From assembly GCA_964507445.1 (NCBI GenBank), contig CAZDQF010000001.1, forward strand, positions 124,001 to 188,000: a DNA stretch of 64,000 bases. The letters are read 5' to 3'. Under the pieces are notes generated by a model. That model did no database searches. It was not told the origin of the DNA and was given only the letters and a program-made list of their open reading frames with translations. The DNA is from GCA-2683135 sp964507445. GTDB taxonomy: Bacteria; Planctomycetota; GCA-002687715. Position 1 is the stretch's first letter, and every line of letters starts with the position of its first letter. Below, one piece after another: positions 58,945-64,000 of this stretch. Made by a program: the position numbers and the translations under genes.

Positions 58945-61479
58945 ATGTCCTACGACCCATCGTCCCTCGAGCCTCGTTGGCAGGAATTCTGGGACGAACA
59001 CAAGACCTTCCGGGCGGTGGAAGACCCGGACAAGCCGAAGTACTACGTCCTGGACATGTTCCCCTACCCGTCCGGGTCCGGCCTTCATGTCGGTCATCCG
59101 GAGGGATACACGGCGACGGACATCGTGGCCCGTTACAAGCGCATGTGCGGGTTCAGCGTCCTTCATCCCATGGGCTGGGACGCCTTCGGACTGCCGGCGG
59201 AGCGAGCCGCCGTCCGGGAATCGGTGCACCCCGCGGAGATCACGCGGCGCAATACCGACAACTTCCGACGTCAGATCAAGCGCCTGGGGTTCTCCTACGA
59301 CTGGGACCGGGAGATCAACACCAGCGAGCCGGACTATTACCGCTGGACCCAGTGGATCTTCCTCCGCCTTCACGAGAGAGGCCTGGCTTATCAGGCGGAG
59401 GTCCCCGTGAACTGGTGCCCCGCCTTGGGCACGGTGCTGGCCAATGAAGAGGTGAGCCCGGAGGGCACCTACAAGGAGACCGGGGACGTCGTCGAGAAGC
59501 GGATGATGCGCCAGTGGATGCTGCGGATCACCGCATACGCGGATCGGCTGCTGGACGATCTGGAAGACCTGGACTGGCCGGAGCCCGTGAAGAAGATGCA
59601 GCGGGACTGGATCGGCCGCTCTGATGGCGCCGAGATCCGATTCTCGGTGGAGGGTTCCGCGGAGAACTTCTCGGTCTTCACCACGAGGCCGGACACCCTG
59701 TTCGGCGCCACCTACTGCGTCCTCGCGCCAGAGCACCCGCTGGTGGCCGGCATCACAACCGCCGCCAAGCGGGCGGCGGTAGAGGAGTACGTGGAGCGCT
59801 CCTCCCGGCGATCCGAGCGAGATCGGCGAGCGGACGCCAAGGAGAAGACGGGCGTGTTCACCGGCGCCTACGCCGTGAACCCGATCAATGACCAGCCCCT
59901 GCCCATCTGGATCGCCGACTACGTGCTCGCCGGCTACGGCACCGGAGCCATCATGGCGGTCCCCGGCCACGACGAGCGAGACCACGCGTTCGCGACCGCG
60001 TTCGACCTCCCCATCATCCCGGTGGTCCGGAGCCCGGAGGGACCGGTGCCGGATGTCGTGGACTCGGCGTTCACCGGCGACGGGGTGGCCTGCAACAGCG
60101 GCGAGTACGACGACCTGCCCACCGCCGAGGTGAAGGCCCGCGTGGTAGAGCACCTCGAAGGCAGCGGCGCCGCCGAGCCGCAGGTCCAGTACGCGCTGCG
60201 GGACTGGCTGTTCTCCCGGCAGAGGTACTGGGGCGAGCCGTTCCCGCTCCTGAAGCGCGGCGACGGCGAGGCCGTGCCTTTGCCGGACGACGCGCTGCCG
60301 GTGACCCTCCCCCATCTCAGCGAGTTTCGGCCTACGGATGACGGCCGCCCGCCCCTGGCGAGGGCTGAAGACTGGCTGGAAGTGGAGCACCCGGACACCG
60401 GTGAGCTGCTGCAGCGGGAGACCAACACCATGCCCCAGTGGGCAGGCTCCTGTTGGTACTACCTCCGGTTCGTCGATGCCCGCAATGAACAGGCGCCGTG
60501 GGCACCGGAGAAGGAGCAGTACTGGATGCCCGTGGACCTCTACATCGGGGGCACGGAGCACGCGGTCCTGCACCTCCTCTACGCTCGGTTCTGGCACAAG
60601 GTCCTGTACGACCTGAAGCTGGTCAGCACACGGGAGCCGTTCCAGAAGCTGTTCAACCAGGGGATGATCCGGGCATATTCCTACAAGGACGAGGATGGGC
60701 GCTACTACCACGAGGACGGCGTGGAGCAGCGCGGAGACGCCTACTTCGCCAAGGAGAGCGGCGTCCAGGTGTCGACCCAGATCGAGAAGATGAGCAAGTC
60801 CAAGCTCAACGTGGTCAACCCGGACGACGTCATCGATGCCCACGGCGCCGACGCCATGCGCCTCTACGAGATGTTCATGGGGCCGCTCGAGATGGCCAAG
60901 CCATGGCAGACCAATGGGATCGAGGGCATCCGGAGGTTCCTCAACCGGGTGTGGCGGCTGTTCTTCGATGACGAGGATCAGCTGCACGGAGGCGTCGACG
61001 ATTCGGAGCCGGATCAGGACATGGAGAAGCTCCGGCACGGCACCATCGCTGCCGTCACGGACGACCTGGACAACCTCCGCTTCAACACCGCCATCTCACG
61101 CATGATGGAATTCGTGAACGGCATGAACCAGAGCGTGCGGCGGCCGCGGACGGTGATGGAGGATTTCGTCAAGCTCCTGGCACCGTTCGCTCCCCACCTG
61201 GGGGAAGAGCTCTGGAAGCGCCTCGGGCACGAGGAGACCGTGGCCTACGTCCCCTGGCCGACCCATGACCCCAGCGTCCTGGTTGAGGACACGGTCACCC
61301 TGCCGGTCCAGGTGAATGGCAAGGTGAGGGCTCGATTGGAGGTGCCCGAGGACCTGGATGAGGAGGCCGCCGTGGCCCTGGCCTCGGAGGCGTCCGGGGT
61401 TCAGAAACACCTGTCAGGTAAGCAAATCCGGAAGATCATCTACCGGCCGGGGCGGATGCTGAACCTGGTGGTGGGCTGA
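58945..61479 (+). CDS. leuS: Leucyl-tRNA synthetase
   Basis: An 844-residue class I synthetase. The HIGH-type motif is in YPSGSGLHVGHPEGY (about residues 38-52), the editing domain has TTRPDTLFGATYCVLAPEHP and GAIMAVPGHDERDHAFA, and EKMSKSKLNVV (KMSKS at about 615) closes the active site; GSCWYYLRFVD is typical of bacterial LeuRS. The C-terminal domain ends with QVNGKVRARLEVP. CAGGAGA precedes ATG 58945; an in-frame extension to 58768 is non-homologous. It charges tRNA-Leu. Confidence 0.97.
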   Translation: MSYDPSSLEPRWQEFWDEHKTFRAVEDPDKPKYYVLDMFPYPSGSGLHVGHPEGYTATDIVARYKRMCGFSVLHPMGWDAFGLPAERAAVRESVHPAEITRRNTDNFRRQIKRLGFSYDWDREINTSEPDYYRWTQWIFLRLHERGLAYQAEVPVNWCPALGTVLANEEVSPEGTYKETGDVVEKRMMRQWMLRITAYADRLLDDLEDLDWPEPVKKMQRDWIGRSDGAEIRFSVEGSAENFSVFTTRPDTLFGATYCVLAPEHPLVAGITTAAKRAAVEEYVERSSRRSERDRRADAKEKTGVFTGAYAVNPINDQPLPIWIADYVLAGYGTGAIMAVPGHDERDHAFATAFDLPIIPVVRSPEGPVPDVVDSAFTGDGVACNSGEYDDLPTAEVKARVVEHLEGSGAAEPQVQYALRDWLFSRQRYWGEPFPLLKRGDGEAVPLPDDALPVTLPHLSEFRPTDDGRPPLARAEDWLEVEHPDTGELLQRETNTMPQWAGSCWYYLRFVDARNEQAPWAPEKEQYWMPVDLYIGGTEHAVLHLLYARFWHKVLYDLKLVSTREPFQKLFNQGMIRAYSYKDEDGRYYHEDGVEQRGDAYFAKESGVQVSTQIEKMSKSKLNVVNPDDVIDAHGADAMRLYEMFMGPLEMAKPWQTNGIEGIRRFLNRVWRLFFDDEDQLHGGVDDSEPDQDMEKLRHGTIAAVTDDLDNLRFNTAISRMMEFVNGMNQSVRRPRTVMEDFVKLLAPFAPHLGEELWKRLGHEETVAYVPWPTHDPSVLVEDTVTLPVQVNGKVRARLEVPEDLDEEAAVALASEASGVQKHLSGKQIRKIIYRPGRMLNLVVG

Positions 61480-61502
61480 CCGGGCACTTCCCGATCAGCC
61501 CC

Positions 61503-61530
61503 TTGTCGCCGGGGCAAGCCTTGGCAGAAT
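61503..61530 (+). promoter_or_regulatory. Predicted promoter of rpmB
   Basis: TTGTCG (61503-61508), a 16-nt spacer and CAGAAT (61525-61530) in the short leuS-rpmB gap; the start codon is 54 nt further on. Confidence 0.38.
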
Positions 61531-61584
61531 AACGAGTTGAAGCAGGTACCGGCGGGACGGCCGGAACCCTCTGGGAGACTGAAG

Positions 61585-61917
61585 ATGGCCCGCGTTTGTG
61601 ACATCACTGGCAAGAGAACCCACTTCGGAAACCGCGTCACCCGCCGAGGCAAGGCCAAGCGGGACGGAGGCGTCGGCAAGAAGACCACCGGCATCACCCG
61701 CCGGACCTACCGGCCGAATCTCCAGCGAATTCGCATTGTCCTTCCGGACGGCGGGATTCGGCGACTGAGGGTCGCCGCCAGCGTCATCAAGAAGGGCGAG
61801 GTGGAGATCCCCTTCCGTGGTCGGATGATCACCCTCAAGATCGAGAAGGCCCTGCGTGGGCGCAACAAGCGCCGCCTCGAGCAGCTGGGCCTCACCCAGG
61901 CAGCGGCGGAAGGTTGA
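61585..61917 (+). CDS. rpmB: Ribosomal protein bL28 with a C-terminal extension
   Basis: A 110-residue protein. MARVCDITGKRTHFGNRVTR and RRTYRPNLQRIRIVLPDGGI are canonical bL28, a large-subunit protein near the E site. Typical bL28 has 60-80 residues; here about 30 extra basic residues follow (MITLKIEKALRGRNKRRLEQ). GGGAG lies upstream of ATG 61585. A clear terminator follows the stop. The N-terminal CxxTGK has a single Cys, so this looks like the zinc-free form. Confidence 0.95.
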   Translation: MARVCDITGKRTHFGNRVTRRGKAKRDGGVGKKTTGITRRTYRPNLQRIRIVLPDGGIRRLRVAASVIKKGEVEIPFRGRMITLKIEKALRGRNKRRLEQLGLTQAAAEG

Positions 61918-61945
61918 TCCACCCGCCTCGTTAGCCGAACAGAAG

Positions 61946-61980
61946 ACCGCCCGGGACCCCTGTGGTTCGGGCGGTTTTTT
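61946..61980 (+). terminator. Rho-independent terminator after rpmB
   Basis: ACCGCCCG (61946-61953) pairs with CGGGCGGT (61968-61975), loop of 14 nt, followed by a run of six T (61975-61980). It stops rpmB transcription before the convergent heparinase-like gene. Confidence 0.9.
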
Positions 61981-61991
61981 CGTGCCCTCGA

Positions 61992-64000
61992 TCAGTAGGC
62001 GACGATACCGAGCAGCTCCTGCGTGTTGGGTGCTTCGATCCAGATGCCCACCGAGGCTCCCGACACCTGGGAGACGGACGGGACGGCGAACTCCCAGGCC
62101 GCTTCCTGAAGGCTCACGGGCGGGTAGGTGCCCGGCAGGGCGTACCTGACCACCACGGTCTCGGCCAGACTGCCGACGTTGAACCAGTGCTGGGTGAGCC
62201 ACTGGGTCTTGTACTCGCCGTTCTGGACGGCGCACCAGTCCTGGACGTTCAGGAGGCCGGGGACACGTATGCCGAAACCACCGATGGCGTGGGAGTTGGC
62301 GTAGAAGCAGACCCCCTGAGGGGTCACGCCGTCTTCCGCTGAATCGAAGAGGGACACGTTGTCGATGCTCGCCAGCGGACAGACCACCGCGCGCACGCGG
62401 AAGAGTCCTGGGGTCGGGGTCAGTCCGAACGTGTCATGGACGACGCCGAGCGCGTCCGCGATGGAGACGGAACCCGCCGTGGGGGCGAGCTCGACCGTGA
62501 AGCGTCCGCCGTTCCCGTAGTGACCAAGCGGCAAGGTTGAGGTGCCCAGGAAGCCACCGTTGTGCATCAGGGTCACCCGGAAGGTGGTGCTGGTCAGCGG
62601 CACTGCCATGGCGGAGAGGATGTTACCCGTCCCCACCACGTCTTCGCATTTGAAACCCGCTACGGGGCCGGATGCGTTGGGCGCGAAGTTGACGTCCATG
62701 CTGAGGCTCAGCGGGCGGCCACCCACCTGTTGTCCGTTCTTCAGGTTCAGCCACGACCAGCTGGATGCGGAGGTGGCGGCGTCCTGGTTGATGATGAGGT
62801 TGGCGCTGGGGACGGCGTCCCACAGGTAGCCGTCCATGAACGAATACAGCCGGTCGTCCTGGGAAAGCGTCGGGAGGCCGGCGTCGCCGAGGATCACCGT
62901 GAGGCCCACCTGTGTGAAGGACTGGGGCTGGTCGTCCACCACGAGCTCGTTGACCGTGAATGGGGCATACAAGGTCAGGGAGACGCCTTGCACTCCGTCC
63001 TCCGTGGCGGTCTTCACCCATACGCGGCCGTCCTTCACGGAGACGGTCACCGGTTCGCTGGCGGCGAGCATGGCGATCCCGTCGTGTGTGACGTGCAGGG
63101 CCTCCCCCGCCGCCCATGCAGACACCTGTTGACCGTTACGGCGGATCCAGAGGAACTCTGCGTCTGCCTGGGTGGTCATGTCTCCCATGGGGGCTGCGTC
63201 CGTGCGCACCATGGCCATGTCGGTGGAGGTCCCGAAGTCCATGGATGCGCCCCGTGTGTTGGCCAGCGGCGCCGCCAGGGGCATGGAGGACATGGGTGTG
63301 TGGGTGCCATGGACCGACAGGAAGGTCACCTGATCGCCGCTCGCCGTCACGCGATGCCTGTAGTAGGTGGTGCTCGCGTTGGTGGCAGCGGACCCATGAT
63401 GCACGTTGACGTTGGTCGGCGAGATCCACACGGACCGGGTGGTCGCGCCCGGTGTGCTGACGGTCATGGGATTGGACACGGTGCCGTCCCCCGAGGCCGG
63501 ACCTCCGGAGTGAAACACCTCTTCGTAGACGTGGGTGCCGCCGTCCTTGTCCACCTGGTCGACCAGGATGACGTAAGGGGTCACCTGATCCTTGATCATG
63601 ATCACGGATCGACTGGCCTTCTGCATCATCCACATGTTGGCGTGGGTTCCGCGGACGTAGTCCAGGTGCGGTGAGAACATCGCCTCACGCTTCTCGCCCA
63701 GATAGCGCCCCGCAGCTGGCGGGTTGTAGTAGTTGTTGTTGGAGCCGCGGAACGGTGCAGCGCCTTGAGCCAGGACGATGTTGTGATCGGTGGACTGAGC
63801 TCCGGACCAGTTGGATTGGTTTGCGTAGCCGATGTCGAGGAACGCCCACTTACCGGCGACGGAGAGCGAGAAGTGCCCGTCGTCCTCGTGGTTGTGGGTC
63901 ATCCACTCGTCGCGGACCAGGTAGTAGGCGGAGAGCCGATCCCAGGTCGGGTCCGTGCTGTTGTGCAGGAACGCATGCCCGCCATTCCCTACCTGTGGGT
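61992..64000 (-). CDS. Heparinase II/III-like polysaccharide lyase (5' end outside window)
   Basis: At least 669 residues; the frame is still open at base 64000, so the ATG at 63902 is internal. The visible N-terminal part reads GNGGHAFLHNSTDPTWDRLS and WMTHNHEDDGHFSLSVAGKW, the HxHxDxxHF-like core of the heparinase II/III C-terminal beta-sandwich. A beta-rich region follows (MLAASEPVTVSVKDGRVWVK, YSFMDGYLWDAVPSANLII). The last 250 residues may be an added carbohydrate-binding or jelly-roll module. It probably degrades a uronic-acid-containing glycan outside the cell; any signal peptide would lie beyond the window. The catalytic Tyr and Arg residues were not identified. Confidence 0.75.
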   Translation of the reverse strand, partial: PQVGNGGHAFLHNSTDPTWDRLSAYYLVRDEWMTHNHEDDGHFSLSVAGKWAFLDIGYANQSNWSGAQSTDHNIVLAQGAAPFRGSNNNYYNPPAAGRYLGEKREAMFSPHLDYVRGTHANMWMMQKASRSVIMIKDQVTPYVILVDQVDKDGGTHVYEEVFHSGGPASGDGTVSNPMTVSTPGATTRSVWISPTNVNVHHGSAATNASTTYYRHRVTASGDQVTFLSVHGTHTPMSSMPLAAPLANTRGASMDFGTSTDMAMVRTDAAPMGDMTTQADAEFLWIRRNGQQVSAWAAGEALHVTHDGIAMLAASEPVTVSVKDGRVWVKTATEDGVQGVSLTLYAPFTVNELVVDDQPQSFTQVGLTVILGDAGLPTLSQDDRLYSFMDGYLWDAVPSANLIINQDAATSASSWSWLNLKNGQQVGGRPLSLSMDVNFAPNASGPVAGFKCEDVVGTGNILSAMAVPLTSTTFRVTLMHNGGFLGTSTLPLGHYGNGGRFTVELAPTAGSVSIADALGVVHDTFGLTPTPGLFRVRAVVCPLASIDNVSLFDSAEDGVTPQGVCFYANSHAIGGFGIRVPGLLNVQDWCAVQNGEYKTQWLTQHWFNVGSLAETVVVRYALPGTYPPVSLQEAAWEFAVPSVSQVSGASVGIWIEAPNTQELLGIVAY

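Noticed and set aside
58744..61038. A 765-codon open frame antisense to leuS, continuous with the BON gene
   Set aside because: It is a high-GC shadow of leuS. The real BON protein starts at ATG 58743 with a promoter just upstream, and the extension has no domain-like sequence.
1..64000. CRISPR arrays, insertion sequences, prophage, toxin-antitoxin or anti-phage islands
   Set aside because: No regularly spaced repeats, transposases, integrases or known defence domains were seen anywhere in the window.

Overview
This is a gene-dense, high-GC bacterial chromosome segment with no sign of mobile DNA: I see no transposase, integrase, CRISPR array or phage gene. A Gram-negative-type envelope is indicated by KDO activation (kdsB), anhydro-MurNAc recycling (anmK), several predicted lipoproteins and LysM and BON proteins. 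Exported HEAT-repeat proteins, an RNase HII-like protein of the DEAGYGP type and a heparinase-like polysaccharide lyase suggest Planctomycetota or a related deep phylum. That assignment is inference, because there is no rRNA or other decisive marker in the window.

Layout. 1-10693 (+) is a surface-glycan locus: two methyltransferases, two tandem YfhO-like giant membrane proteins, a DPM1-like GT2, a nucleotidyltransferase and a GT-C-like membrane protein, with an FAD-dependent mutase-like enzyme converging on its end. A 434-nt gap inside it (7231-7664) carries unexplained RNA structure. 12156-24000 is mixed: RNase HII-like protein, tRNA-Thr(CGT), a DASS transporter, a SPASM-like protein without a radical SAM core, an exported HEAT/pseudo-receiver protein, anmK, a sigma-54 activator and a LysM protein. 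24894-28229 is lipoprotein-kdsB-pyrG-DUF1844. 28238-32909 holds an MglA-like pseudo-GTPase, its large PATAN/TPR/PEGA/propeller partner, and a divergent TPR protein.

32985-38068 is a complete glycine cleavage operon (gcvT-gcvH-gcvPA-gcvPB plus a lipoate ligase-like gene) behind a glycine riboswitch. 38726-42385 (-) is a second glycan cluster (flippase, GT2, GT4). 42519-47293 holds an exported unknown, an RlmI-like methyltransferase, a D-aminoacylase and a MocA-like protein. The MocA-like gene converges on a TetR-controlled three-subunit molybdenum hydroxylase (47300-52001) whose FAD subunit has the extra four-cysteine 4Fe-4S insertion of 4-hydroxybenzoyl-CoA reductase. 52061-64000 has queG, a structured RNA candidate, a DapB-like dehydrogenase, an orphan eboE, a HEAT protein, a histone-tail/BON protein, leuS, rpmB and a partial heparinase-like gene.

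Regulation. Several intergenic regions carry TTGnnn-N16 to N18-TAnAAT promoters. In several genes the -10 box lies only 6-8 nt before the start codon with no Shine-Dalgarno, which suggests leaderless transcripts. The most unusual items are the two structured intergenic RNAs, the pseudo-GTPase module, the exported pseudo-receiver, and a molybdenum hydroxylase with Gln where the catalytic Glu is expected.
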